Source of the DNA: Trileptium ribeirensis
Lineage: Eukaryota; Nematoda; Enoplea; Enoplida; Thoracostomopsidae
Direction of reading: 5' to 3'
DNA: 64,000 nt
Assembly: GCA_030248225.1 (NCBI GenBank)
Contig: JASANE010012807.1
Location: 1-64,000 of the forward strand
Below are positions 7,689 to 18,370 of this stretch, one piece after another. The first letter of the stretch is position 1, and the number at the start of each line of letters is the position of its first letter. The position numbers and the translations under genes are program-made. The notes below the pieces were generated by a model. The model was not told the DNA's origin, ran no database searches, and saw only the letters and a list, made by a program, of their open reading frames with translations.

Positions 7689-8742
7689 TCATACCCTTTT
7701 CATGTCTTGTTCACCCACCCAGCTGTTGAATTTTTCAGGATATTCCAGCCATTTTACTAAATATTGACGAGTACTATCTTTCATTCTACGTTTTCGCAAT
7801 ATTTTCTTAATCTTAAATATATCTCCTACACGTACCTTTTGAAGTTCCTGCTCGTACCATGTTCCCAAGATATCTTCATTTCCGTAATCGCTAATTTTAT
7901 AACGAAGAGGATCTGAAGGTATATGTTCGTCTTGTAATATAAAATACTTCTTGAGACCATTGCGGTTTGTATCCCTTGTCGAAGATAAACTGGGCGCTTG
8001 CAACCCTTACAGCATCATTAAGCTTAAACATGTATGAAAGCACTCTGTGTCCTTGAGGAAGGTACAAAATGTTTAAAATATCAGATTCATTTTCAACAGT
8101 TACATCTACTGGACGGAAACCAAAGCGATTCTTTGTGTGATTGTAGTTATCAACAATGTCTCGTAAAATGTCGATATAGCAATACGTATTATGTTTGGTA
8201 AGGTATCAATATATTTTGGATTTCAAAGTACGGATGCACCTTTCCGCAACTGCAGCCTTGGTTTCAACATTCTGAGCAGTGTAACAAATTATTCGTACTT
8301 TTGACAGAGATTATTGAAGGTGATATTTGTAAATTCAGCGCCACTATTCGAGAAAATATGATTTGGACGGTTAATGCGAAACATGGTTTCCAAGGCTTCC
8401 CATACTAATTTTGAGTTTTTAGACTTTAAGGGGGCAACTCTGACAAATTTAGACAACACATCTATAACCACTAGTAGATATTTGTTGTCATCATTATACC
8501 TAGACAATCGTGTCATATCTGCAAGATCAACTTTCCATAAATCATTGAGACCCTTTGTTATTGTTTTTACCCTTCCAAACCTCTTCCGTTTGGGTTTATG
8601 AAGTGTATATGTATCCTGACCTTGTAGCCAATCTTTAACTTGCTGTTTGGAAATACCATATTTTTGGCATGTTGCCAAAGTTTGTTTATCCTTAAAACGC
8701 GGCAGGGCTTTTAAAGCTGTAATATAAATCTTCCAGCTTCAT
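7689..8742 (-). pseudogene. Polinton DDE integrase with C-terminal chromodomain
   Basis: Start MKLEDLYYSFKSPA at 8742. After a frameshift comes a helix-turn-helix-like GISKQQVKDWL, then QDTYTLHKPKRKRF. The catalytic core has WKVDLADM (first Asp), FSNSGAEFTN (second Asp changed to Asn) and KAAVAERCIRTLKS (Glu kept, in a shifted frame at about 8220). A C-terminal chromodomain (ILRKRRMKDSTRQYLVKWLE, then FNSWV) is at about 7695-7830. Several frameshifts and the lost Asp make it inactive. A one-base variant of the promoter motif (CTTTTTATGT, 8769-8778) lies 26 nt upstream, and its last codons overlap the ATPase motif. Confidence 0.88.
7696..7705 (-). promoter_or_regulatory. Polinton promoter motif ACATGAAAAG (exact)
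   Basis: 27 nt upstream of the ATPase ATG at 7668, within the last codons of the integrase. Confidence 0.75.
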
Positions 8743-8764
8743 ACTTAATATAGACAAAATGCAG

Positions 8765-9411
8765 TTATCTTTTTATGTTTATTGGGTAACTGGTTACAAT
8801 CTTATCTTTACAAATATCATATACAATCCTAACTGTATGTGTTAACATACTACAGGGCATTACCACACCAACAATATCATCAAATTGTTTCACCATTATA
8901 TGTTCATTGTTTCCAATATACTTTATATAATCAAATTCAGTAAAACATTTTTCAATCATCAAGTGTCTCGATTCTTCTGTCACAACAAACCAAGACGTAC
9001 TGCTATTTTCATACTCCAAATGTTTCGTTTGCGCGTGATAAGAATAGCTCAGCATTTCTAATGTTTACTCTAAACAGTTGTTTTTCAAAGACCCGTTGCA
9101 AATTGAAGGTTGACAATTTCGCGATGAAGGAGTATTCCAAGTTGCAATTTGTTAAATAAAATCCCTTGTAAGTATCGTCAGTTTGAATCAACACGAGGAG
9201 ATTCTTATACGGTATCACGAATCTTCGAAATAGATGTTCAGATACATCAAATAGATAGACGACCTTTTCACTCCACAGTTTGATGGAACGTGGAGGATGA
9301 AGTATTATCTCAAATTGTAGATTATCACTTGCTCGGTTTACCCAATGAATGTTGTAACCACGAGCTGGAAACCAAGATTCAATGCGACGCTTTGTTTAAT
9401 CTTCGAAACAT
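8765..9411 (-). pseudogene. Polinton gene of unknown function
   Basis: Probable start MFRRLNKA at 9411, 38 nt downstream of an exact promoter motif (9450-9459). A frameshift at about 9385 is followed by a frame open to about 9055 (GYNIHWVNRASDNLQFEIIL, YKNLLVLIQTDDTYKGFYLT), and another shift leads to a frame that ends at 8765 (HIMVKQFDDIVGVVMP). About 210 codons in total, rich in aromatic and beta-forming residues. Not recognised. The adenovirus-type protease signature is not visible. Confidence 0.5.
8769..8778 (-). promoter_or_regulatory. Polinton promoter motif, one-base variant ACATAAAAAG
   Basis: 26 nt upstream of the integrase ATG at 8742, within the last codons of the preceding gene. 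Confidence 0.6.
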
Positions 9412-9616
9412 AGCGGTTCGTTGAGTGATATTCCTTCAACACAAGGCTTCTTTTCATGTTTGTTAATCGGAAAACCATATCTATTGCAATCGTTGTAAGC
9501 AAAGTAACGATTATTGGTATGACCATTTTCAAGTTGATTCTTTTGCCACAAAAATTTTGCTTCCTTTGATATATTTCCGGTTCAAATTCAGAAAACGAAA
9601 CCGATTTGTTAGCCAT
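9338..9616 (-). CDS. Small Polinton membrane protein
   Basis: 92 residues starting MANKSVSFSEFEPEIYQRKQ. One strongly hydrophobic segment, NLKMVIPIIVTLLTTIAIDM (about residues 28-47), suggests a single membrane span with a charged N-terminal tail. The ATG is 29 nt downstream of an exact promoter motif (9646-9655). The last third overlaps the motif and start of the next gene, so the true C-terminus may be shorter than the open frame. Family unknown. Confidence 0.5.
   Translation of the reverse strand: MANKSVSFSEFEPEIYQRKQNFCGKRINLKMVIPIIVTLLTTIAIDMVFRLTNMKRSLVLKEYHSTNRYVSKIKQSVALNLGFQLVVTTFIG
9450..9459 (-). promoter_or_regulatory. Polinton promoter motif ACATGAAAAG (exact)
   Basis: 38 nt upstream of the ATG at 9411, within the coding frame of the small membrane protein. 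Confidence 0.7.
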
Positions 9617-9645
9617 ATTAACTTGTAAAATATAGAATGTGCATC

Positions 9646-9655
9646 CTTTTCATGT
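9646..9655 (-). promoter_or_regulatory. Polinton promoter motif ACATGAAAAG (exact)
   Basis: 29 nt upstream of the membrane-protein ATG at 9616, just after the polymerase stop. Confidence 0.75.
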
Positions 9656-9674
9656 ATTTCATGCTAATTTTTAA

Positions 9675-11198
9675 ATTTTATTATAAATACAACAAAATAA
9701 ATACATAAATATAAAGTATAAATATAAATCAGAACAATCCATAATATCACAATGTCCGTATGGAATAGAAGTTACCCCATGTAGTAAAATATACCTCTTA
9801 TCGTCATAAGCGCTCAAATTAATCTTATTCTGCTCAACCGTATACAATTCATGTTTATTGTTTGAAATCTGTTTCTTGTGGTATTTCTGAGAGTCTGTAT
9901 ATAATCATCCATATGTATAGCTCTCTTTAGGGTTTGTTTTTTAACACCCTTTGCTCTCTTTTTTTCAACACCTCCACATTTTAACGAGTACATTTTTGGT
10001 TTCAATCCGCAAAACTCCTCAATAGGAATCCCAGCAGTTTCATCTTTCATTTTACCCAAAACCTTTTTGTTTTCGGTAGAGTATAGGAAGTGGTCGGCTG
10101 AATAATCACTAGTGTCAAAGTATTCTATATCCTCCTTCATGTCACCGTAGACATCCTCCGCATATATATCATAGCAGAGGCTGTCAGTATCGGTAAACAG
10201 CAGATGACAATCATATCTGCTCTTGATATATTTGTAGTGGAATTCGTACATTAACATTTTGAAAAGCTCAGGAACTGTAAACCCTACGTAAATTGGTTTG
10301 CATAAACAAACACTTGGTTTCTTCATTGAAACCGCCACTAAATTTTCATCAAAGATTGTACTAATACTGTAACGAGGATTCGATACCAACTTTTGAAACT
10401 TTTTCGGACAATTTATAAGTTTAATGTCCTTACAAATCCGTACATTTTCCAAAGACTGCGTTATTTAGCAGTTTAAAATAAATCCTTTTCAAAATCACTC
10501 TTTGCCCCTTGGCGTTTTTCGGTATTAAACAAAATATAGGGTTTCATCCAATCTCGCTCGTTAAACTGAATTGCCCTATAAATTTTAGTTACCTTGAGAC
10601 CCAATTCGGTGTACAGTTTCAAATTTCTTGCATGTATGATATATTTAACCTTACTGTTAAGGTTAGGAACAAGTTTTCTGATTGGGGTATATTTCATTCT
10701 AAAATCCTGTTTTACTTGGAGGCAATATGGAGACAACATTGAGTCTTCAATTTTTGTAGATTCGGGAGCAAGAGGGTAATCACTGTGTAACGTGTGTAAA
10801 TAATCTGGGTATTCTAGATCAACTTCAAGAACATAATCAATATCCCCATCCTTTTCCAATTTATTTTTGACAAATGATTTTCTTCTATCCACTTGAATCC
10901 ATCTACAGGTAACTTCTGAACCATAGTCCATCCATATAAATTATTAGCATCCAAGTACATTATATAGTTTGACTTCTTACTTGGGTCATAATTTTCAAGA
11001 TACTTGTTGTTGGCTTTGGCATAACGGTGTGAAATCATTGAAATACCTCCTCGTATGCCATGTTCAAAAAACATGTACATGTTGGAGTCTTTCGACAATT
11101 GTAACCGAACACCGTCAAACTTTAAACAAGCATCCCATCCAATTACGGGGTAGCGTTATATAATGTACTGGGTCCAACTTATAATTATATCAATAGCT
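9675..11198 (-). pseudogene. Protein-primed DNA polymerase B, N-terminally truncated and frameshifted
   Basis: Polinton PolB palm and C-terminal regions: YKLDPVHYITLP (about 11140-11180), GIRGGISMISHRYAKAN, motif A LDANNLYGWTM (about 10950), motif B KLLNNAVFGK (10446-10475), motif C LLFTDTDSL (about 10185) and the conserved C-terminal segment AYDDKRYIL (about 9800). At least four frameshifts lie between these blocks (near 11140, 10880, 10460 and 9850). The exonuclease and N-terminal half are missing because the sequence breaks at about 11198. Both catalytic Asp motifs (A and C) remain. No promoter can be seen because the start is lost. Confidence 0.92.
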
Positions 11199-11720
11199 AA
11201 GTCAAAATATAAGCTGAGCGCGAAGAAAACGAACAAAAACCGGGCCATCAAGGCAACCGGGCAGAAATCGATTCAAGAATGCTTCCGGCGGGAGCGCCAA
11301 TAGGACATTGACGACGAAAAGGCCAAAATAATCCATATCAAAATTGCTGAAATGATGGTACTGACTGTCAGCCGATTTCAATTATTGAAGTTGTTGTTTT
11401 TAAACTTTTACTAAACTGCCTGGAACCCCGTTGTGTAATTCCAACTCGAAAATTTTTCAGCGAAACTATTATTCCAGAAATTTATGAAATAGTGAGACTA
11501 GAAGTTGGCTCATTGCTTGAGGGTGCCAATTGAATATGTTTCTCGTGTGACATTTGGACATCGAACGTTAATAATGACGCATTTATCAGACTACCGGCGC
11601 ACTTAGTCACCGTTAATTTCGAAAAACTCAAGCTCATCATCAATACACGTCATTTTCCAAGTGGACATACTGGCTCGAAAATTGCCGACACCATAACACT
11701 AATGTTGGACCACAGATGAA
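11199..11720 (+). pseudogene. hAT transposase fragment, plus orientation
   Basis: Degenerate copy of the same transposase as the one on the minus strand at about 13850-13320, lying in the opposite orientation. Recognisable pieces are KYKLSAKKTNKNRAIK at about 11205, IIHIKIAEMM at 11330, CDIWTSNVNNDAF at 11545 and HVIFQVDILARKLP at 11650. Many frameshifts and stops. It abuts the truncated Polinton polymerase at 11198 without a visible element end, so the junction is a rearrangement breakpoint. The stretch 11721-12200 holds no recognised coding sequence. Confidence 0.7.
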
Positions 11721-12203
11721 GCAAAAATGTAGAAAGTGAACAGCATTATATTATATTACCGTCCTATTCCTTAGTTCGTATTCTGCCGTTATCTCAACTT
11801 TGTTCTGTCAAATACAGCATTCATGCTTTCTTTTGGCGTCTGAAACAAAGCAGCAGCTGAGGCGGAACGTTTGGTGTGCTTAGGAGAAGGGATATGCGAG
11901 AATTCACTGAGTTCAAAAAAGATTTGCATAGTATTAAGAAGAAACAGGATGTTCGTTGACGTTGCCCCGAAAATATCGCGATTAGTCGTCTATCTTCAAT
12001 AGTTAGAGTCTGCAAACGCTGCTTTGCCATTTGAATCCGTTAGCGGCAGTATATTTGTAGCGTCCATAGTACCACTCATCCACTCAACACCGGATTTTCA
12101 TCTTTCGACTTCGGACATGGAATAATAGCTCCAGAGGCAAAGGTCGCTAATCTTTTCCCCAACAAATCGCGGGACTGTAGCCAAAAAGTTTTCAGTATTA
12201 GTT

Positions 12204-14208
12204 GTGGTATTCAAAATTCAGAAGCAAGACGTTCTCATGCAAGAACGATTACTTTACATTTTCTGGGTTGAGCCGGTTGAGATTCAAGGTGAGAACATTG
12301 ACCGCGATCCTGAATTGTCGTTCACTTGCGAACTAGTAACAGGAGCAGAGAGGGCACGTCGCTCTAATTGGCTTAGTCGTGGAAATTGCGCTGAATGTAC
12401 TCTCCACCATTCAGAAGGATCACAATTTTTATCTGCTCGAGGAACTGCGATATAACTGTCGAGTTCAGTAGAAGCGTTAGTCAACGCAGTTGTAAATAAT
12501 GCCCCAGGTTTCTGCGATTTTATCAACACTGGCCATTCTCGCTACCTTTGCAGGAGACCTTTCCATTTCTTGCGCCGGACTTGGGTCTGGACTATTGCTA
12601 AGCATACTCAGCAGTGCTATTTTACGCTCAAGTTCAGCTGCCTCTTCAAAAACGCTGCTTTATAGCCAGGACTCAAGTCAGGTAGCACTTCCAGCCTCGA
12701 ATTTAGCATTTTCTAAATATGACAACTAAACCGTGCATTTATCACATTTATTAGCGTTAAAGCTTCATTATGTACCAACTCCTGAATCCGGTAAATTACG
12801 CAGATACTGAATAAACCGCAACTTTGAAGACCAACCATTGATAACGTTGCGTTATTTGTTCATAGTTTTTTTGCTAATTTCTTCACATGGTTGCAACACA
12901 GCAATAATATTTTCCAGAACTTCCAACTGGTTCGCAGACTGTAATTCGATGCCACTATCAGCTGAATGCAACGCCAAGGTCCGTTTGTGTTCCAAAAGAC
13001 TGACAAGCATATGCAAAGTGGAGTTCCAACGCGTCGGAACATCTTGCACCAATTTTTTCTTCGGCAATTCTAACTGTTGCTGAATTTTCGCCAAATTATC
13101 ACATGCTTTTGAGGAATGGTTGAAATGACCCACTATTCGTCTTTCAATAGATATGATATCGGAAACAACTCTCTGGAATTTTATTGCTTCGTTTATGCAT
13201 AACTGTAGGCAATGAGCGGCAGACGGCACTTGACTGATTTCTAAATCGCGCAACGCTTTCAGTATATTGGAACCGCTGTCTGTGACAAAACAGAAGTAAT
13301 CGAAATTATCCCACTGGTCCAACATTAGTGTTACGCTGTCCGCAATTTTCTAGCGAGAATGCCCACCTGGAAAATGACGTGTATTAAGGACGAGATTGAG
13401 TTTTCGAAATTAACGGTAACGAAGTGCGCTGTTAGACTTATAAATGCGTCATTAATGTTCGATGTCCAAATGTCGCACGTGAAACTTATTCCATTGGCAC
13501 CCTCAGGCAATGAGTGAACCTTAAGCTTCACTAGTTCATAAATTTGTGGAATAACAGTTTCTCTGAAAAATTTTCGACTTGTAATTACATTACGGGGTGA
13601 CAGGCAGTTTAGTAAACGTTTAAAGCCAACATCTTCAATAATTGAAATCGGCTGACAGTCAGTTGTCATCATTTCAGCAATTTTGGTATGGATTATTTTG
13701 GCCTTTTCGCTGCTGATGTCCCATTGGCGGTCCGCCCGAAACATTCTTGAATCGATTTCTGCCCAGTTCCTTGCATTGATGGCCCATGTTTTTGTTTGCT
13801 TTGTTCGCGCTCAGCTTGTATTTTTTGGACAAAGCTTCATATACAGAAAATTGCGGAATGTGTTGTTGCAAATGATTTTTCAAGCCGCTTGTTCCGAAAT
13901 CTTTGAATGTTTTACCAGCGCGAGAAATAATCTTTGCTGCATGTGTTACACTTGCATGGGTAGCCGTCGCGTTAGCAACGGAAAAAATGCCATATAGTCG
14001 ACAAACTCGTTACTTACCAGAGTTTCTATACTACTTGCTATTTCGATATAAATATATACTATTTTCTTTCTATTTCTCTACTACAATTTGGCTGAAAAAA
14101 ATTTGCCAGTGTAATTCACTAGAACAAATTTTGATTCTCCCGTATCCGGTCGGATGGTGGAGGCCGAATATCCGGTACTACCGGCCATTTTGGCTATCCG
14201 GTACAACC
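12204..14208 (-). pseudogene. hAT-family transposase (ZBED type)
   Basis: In order on the minus strand: a BED-finger region at about 13980-13850 (CNTCSK in one frame, LKNHLQQHIP in the next), then IIHTKIAEMMTTDCQPISII, SFTCDIWTSNINDAF and HFVTVNF (RNase H-like core), FCFVTDSGSN, AAHCLQLCINEA, VQDVPTRWNSTLHML at about 13030, and the C-terminal dimerisation signature CDPSEWWRVHSAQFPRL at about 12390. Frameshifts separate these blocks. The outer end near 14208 has subterminal TACCGG/TATCCGG repeats and ends in ...TACAACCCTA, a hAT-like terminus. The opposite terminus was not found. Confidence 0.85.
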
Positions 14209-15149
14209 CTAATATCTACATACGTATACCTACAATATTCACATTCGGGAGGAGGGTGCCACGCTACCATTTAAACATTAGTTCAACTTTCGAACCGGAC
14301 TCTCGGAGCCCATCCAGGGTTCAAACAAGAGGGGTTAGGGACCTCGAGCGGGATGGGTTGTATTCTGTGGACTAGCGAGTTACATTTTTTGGATCAAGTT
14401 GATACGAGAAGCACCGGTGGAGGGGAACATGCACATCCGCAAAGGCTCCGTAATTTTCATGGGGTATTATACCAAAGGTGGGCACAACGGGTTCGTGTCG
14501 GGATCAACTTAAACTGTAGAGTCCGGGGTTTATTATTATAATGTTAAATGGATTAATTAATATTAGTTAAAGTAATTAACACCCAAATTTTGAGGTACGA
14601 CTCAGTTATTCTTAATGAGTTGGTTAATTCTAAACGGATATGTACGGCCCCAGTCACATTGGAAATTTTTTAGTCAGAAAAGCCCGCATCTATAAATTTT
14701 GAGCCGTTTCGGAGTAAAACGCCAATGATCCTCAGTTTCTAGTATTCGAAATCGACGTTTTGAAATGTGCTTTGTTTACTGGAATTTTCTGCTTTCCCAA
14801 GTGAAAATGAACATTCGGGAATGTGATACTTCACTGCTGATACGTAGCTATATCTCGACAAAATTTGGTAATTATTACAGGTACATATAAACTACAACGA
14901 ATAAGGATGGTGGGTCGGGACCGGTAAGTACAAGAGGTATTCTACCTGATTAGGTCGTCCAGAAACACATTAATTATACGCGAATTATGTATATAGCTAA
15001 CGGCTAAGATGTACATCAATAAGAATCATATAATCATTCACAAACGGTACAAAAAATACAAAGTCCACGCAAATCAAATTTGTTGATATACCCTTTTGTA
15101 CAATTATAATATAGCCACAAACCATGAAAAATCGAATACTCCCTGGTTA
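14209..15149. other. No gene recognised
   Basis: AT-rich sequence between the hAT terminus and a dispersed repeat. I see no exon-like segment, RNA gene or repeat structure. Confidence 0.4.
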
Positions 15150-15945
15150 GTCATATAATTTCATGCAATAATGGCAATAAGTCATACAATTATAACGATA
15201 AATCTTATAATTATAGCAATATATCATACAATTGTAAAAAAAGATTATACAATTATAACGATAGCTTATTGTATAGTTAATGATTCGATACAATTTTCAG
15301 CAAACCTCATGCGGTTGAATACGACAAGACCTACAAAATCGGTATAACCACGTGTATTTCGATCATGTTATCATGAATAAACTTTGAGCCATGCGTGAAA
15401 AGAGTGAACCAAAGACGACGGTATCCTTAAGAGTGTACAAAAGGTCCTCGACAACAAAATCGTTACGATACACTAATTATTCATCTCCAAATTTCAAACG
15501 TTCTACAATGATTTCACGAGCTGCGCGGGTAATTTCCCTCTAACTTATCGCAGTAGTGAATCTGCTACAGCAAATACATGATTATACAACGACAAACGCA
15601 TGACCACACATTGATAAACGAATAAATACATGATGGTACATGTACAAATGTTTAAAGGAATACATACACAATATTCAAGAACAGACATACAGTTACAGTA
15701 TAAATAAGCGCCAGTAACCGCACGATTATACGTAACAAATAACGTTAAATTCATCCCTGTTAGAAGTTCTCGATCAGATACACACGTACTCGGTCAGGAT
15801 AGGGCATATTAAATTTGGCTCAGGAGTATCGATTTTGCTCTGATCTTTATCTCGGACATGACCTCACGGTTGACCCTTATACTGTGGTAAGGAGCAGTGT
15901 ACTATATAACGATCCAAAATGTATCTGTTACATGTATACTAGTAT
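15150..15945 (+). repeat. Dispersed repeat, copy A (about 0.8 kb)
   Basis: Diverged direct copy of 21520-22245. Shared landmarks include TATTTCGATCATGTT, TATTCATCTCCAAAT, AAATACATGATTATACAA, CACACATTGATAAACG and ACTGTGGTAAGGA. No coding capacity is apparent. Family unknown; LTRs of a lost element or two independent insertions are both possible. Confidence 0.75.
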
Positions 15946-16484
15946 TTTTTGTTTAGTATTTTATCTTTGGAAATGACTAAAGCAAAATAACCTAGTTATT
16001 AAGTTAGTGTTAGTAAATTATCCGAGTTGCAGTTGTTTTGGATACTTTATAACGTGGTTGAATGTATCGAGGCATTCTGGTATTTAATATTAGGGTGTGA
16101 GCAGTTTTGTTTAAACACAACACTAACATGTAAGGTTTTTCATAAATAGTAAGGAAGTTTTCAAGGCACCAGTTTACAGTCAATCTTATCGCTGTATCTA
16201 GAAAACTGATACTATATGTGTAAGTGTCTGGATGCGCCCCGGTTCAATCGCAGAGCGAGCTTCGTTAAAAGTTATTGGTATTTGTTTTTCAGGTGTGTAA
16301 TGGCTGGCGTTATGATTTTCTAGCAAAAAATGTAAAGTCTAAGAGTAGCCCTCCTGTATGCTCGGATGTAGTCAGTAATTGAAAAATTTTAAGTAAACTA
16401 ATAATTGTAGTTTTTTTGGTGGAATTGTATTTATTATTTAACAATCGCTATTAACATGTTTCGTTTTCACGCTTTTATTTCTAG
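15946..16484. other. Presumed TULP4 intron sequence
   Basis: No exon signature. It ends with a good acceptor (TTTATTTCTAG) at 16484. Confidence 0.4.
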
Positions 16485-16763
16485 GTTGTGTACAAAACAA
16501 GCGTCCTTCATCTACAACCTCGGCAAATGTCAGTACAGCTGGTCGACCTAAGCCACTATAAGAAAGGTGTATCTAGTCATCAGTACAATAATTATTACGG
16601 CCAGCACTGTGGCGGCGAATACAGAAATTATCACCATCATTCAGCAAAGGCGGCAGCAGAAAATTTAGACCTCCATGCCTTTTTGCCCGGAGAGCAGTTG
16701 TTGCCCACAAGCGACAACGAAATAACGTTTTCCGGTGTGACAAGCGGGATGTCTGACCAGGAA
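16485..16763 (+). CDS. TULP4: TULP4 exon, first half of tubby domain
   Basis: The acceptor TTTATTTCTAG precedes 16485. The frame encodes VVYKTSVLHLQPRQMSVQLV, closely matching the TULP4 segment VIYKTSLLHLQPRQMTIYLP in the split tubby domain, followed by a His/Tyr/Asn-rich insert. A donor at GAA|GTTAGT (16764) closes the exon in phase 0, which fits the next exon. Without splicing the frame would stop at 16788. TULP4 is a large tubby-family protein with N-terminal WD40 repeats and a SOCS box, proposed as a substrate adaptor of a cullin-RING ubiquitin ligase. The preceding exons (WD40, SOCS) were not found in this window. Confidence 0.85.
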
Positions 16764-17170
16764 GTTAGTCAAAACTTGATTGGAACTTGAAATTTACTGT
16801 ATATTTTGTTGCAAAATGTACAATATGTTCATGTAAGAACAATTTTGGGCTCAGTCTCAAAGTTTTGGTCTAGGGCACAGTAGTATTTTGTCGCAGTTGT
16901 TACTGTATAATCACTTGTTAACCTTCATGCATATGGTTTAACATTATCCAGACATTCACGTTAACATTATCTGACGGTAACGTTTAATATCATCCAGACG
17001 TTTTAATTGATTGATATTCAGATATTCATTGCTTTATCGCAATTTTAAAATATTTACTTAAATCTCAAACTCGGTATACTAAAATTTGCCAATCACTATC
17101 CGGGTCATTTTATGATGTGTTAAAGATTTAGAGATATAAGCAAACAAGGTTCGATAATATGCTTTTACTT

Positions 17171-18165
17171 CAGGCTTTTTTCAAAACAGACCCTGAATCC
17201 AGCAATTTCTTTTGGGTCCAAACCTTACACTGGGTCCAGACATACAATTTTTGGCTCTAGAATTTCACTGAATGTTTACACAATAAAGTAACATAATTAC
17301 ATAGCCAGACAACATTTACATCACCTCAAGCTGCTAAAGATTGGCCCAAATTTGATGAACGCCATTGTCAGGTGCACAACAACTGTGGTTTGTGTTGTTC
17401 CGGCACGCTAACTATATTTTGTATATCTTGGGCTGTATTAATGTGCTTATTGCGTACGTTGATATTTGTGTTATGAAGATATTTCTTATTACGTCTGATC
17501 CAGAGCCGGGAACCTATGTGGCGCGATCTCGTTCGCCAGAAACTAAGGATTCGAACAGTAATAAGACGCAGGTGGCTGACAATGACAACAGGCTGAACAG
17601 TTACAAACTCCCGAGCTAACAGCACCTCCGACGAAACAAAAAGATCGTTCCGTCCGTTCGACAAAAGTATTCCAGCCTTGGAATGATGGCCTAACATATG
17701 CTTATCCATTACGCGCAGCTTGGAAAGAGACATATGTGGATGCGATACGACGCTGCGAAAAACATAATTTTTGCGACATTTGCATTACAGCTTGTTTGAA
17801 GAACCAGTTTTCTGAAGGCTCACCGTATCCAACTGACAAGGGCGCAACGTCATGCCGAATCGCAGACGCACAAGCAAGCAACTGAGGCTCCGCGGCTAGC
17901 CGCGGAATTCGAGCAAGCACGTCAAATCGGTGCTTAGGCGGCTGAGTCGCGTTATACGAAACTATTCAAACACATGTAGTTCAAAAATAATTGCCGATTA
18001 TATACGCACTCTATTTGCTATAGATAGAATAAATATAATTTATTAGCAAACCCTGTGTCTTCGAAGCCGCAACTGTTGTCGGTCCAGCGTGAGTTCAGCA
18101 AACTTTTTTGGGCGATGAAAAATATTTTGGGTCCAGCCCACCTGTTGACCCAAAAATCATTTCTT
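17171..18165 (+). mobile_element. Non-autonomous hAT-like repeat family R1, long copy
   Basis: The ends match the copy at 19489-19928 (CTTTTGGGTCCAAACCTTA near the left, TTGGGTCCAGCCCACCTGT near the right). Relative to that copy it has about 520 extra bases (about 17505-18035) with a short open segment around WKETYVDAIRRCEKHNFCDI, possibly a transposase remnant. The short copy thus looks like an internal deletion derivative. Exact termini are not certain. Confidence 0.65.
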
Positions 18166-18370
18166 TTACACCATGATTTGCGGAGTATGTTTACACTTGT
18201 TCCATTTTAGCTTAGATAATTATAGAGAACATTAGTAATAGGCAGCGTAAAGTGGAAATACGGGTTATTGCGGATGCCCTACGGTTGCCGTGGCCTTAAA
18301 ATTTTAGCTATCTTGGAGATTTCGAGGAAATAGCATAAGGTCACTAGAAATCAACTAAGGGCTGCCAGAG

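Larger units (their letters stand above)
1..11198 (-). mobile_element. Polinton (Maverick) element, decayed and truncated
   Basis: A run of minus-strand genes has the diagnostic Polinton set: type B DNA polymerase, DDE integrase with a C-terminal chromodomain, FtsK/HerA-like packaging ATPase and the small basic protein with the NIPLTxxQ signature. Genes are tightly packed, often overlapping the stop of one with the promoter motif of the next. Almost every gene has one or more frameshifts, so the copy is inactive. No terminal inverted repeat is visible. The right end is broken inside the polymerase gene at about 11198, where an inverted hAT fragment begins. The left end is not recognised and may lie before position 1. 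No intact major capsid or adenovirus-type protease gene could be found. A BEL/Pao element (3284-6154) is inserted in it. Confidence 0.9.

Noticed and set aside
10440..10500. CCTTTTCAAAATC and CCTTTTCCAAT near the polymerase as further promoter motifs
   Set aside because: They lack the ATGT part of the motif and encode conserved polymerase residues (FEKDL and KLEKDGDI); no start codon follows at the usual distance.
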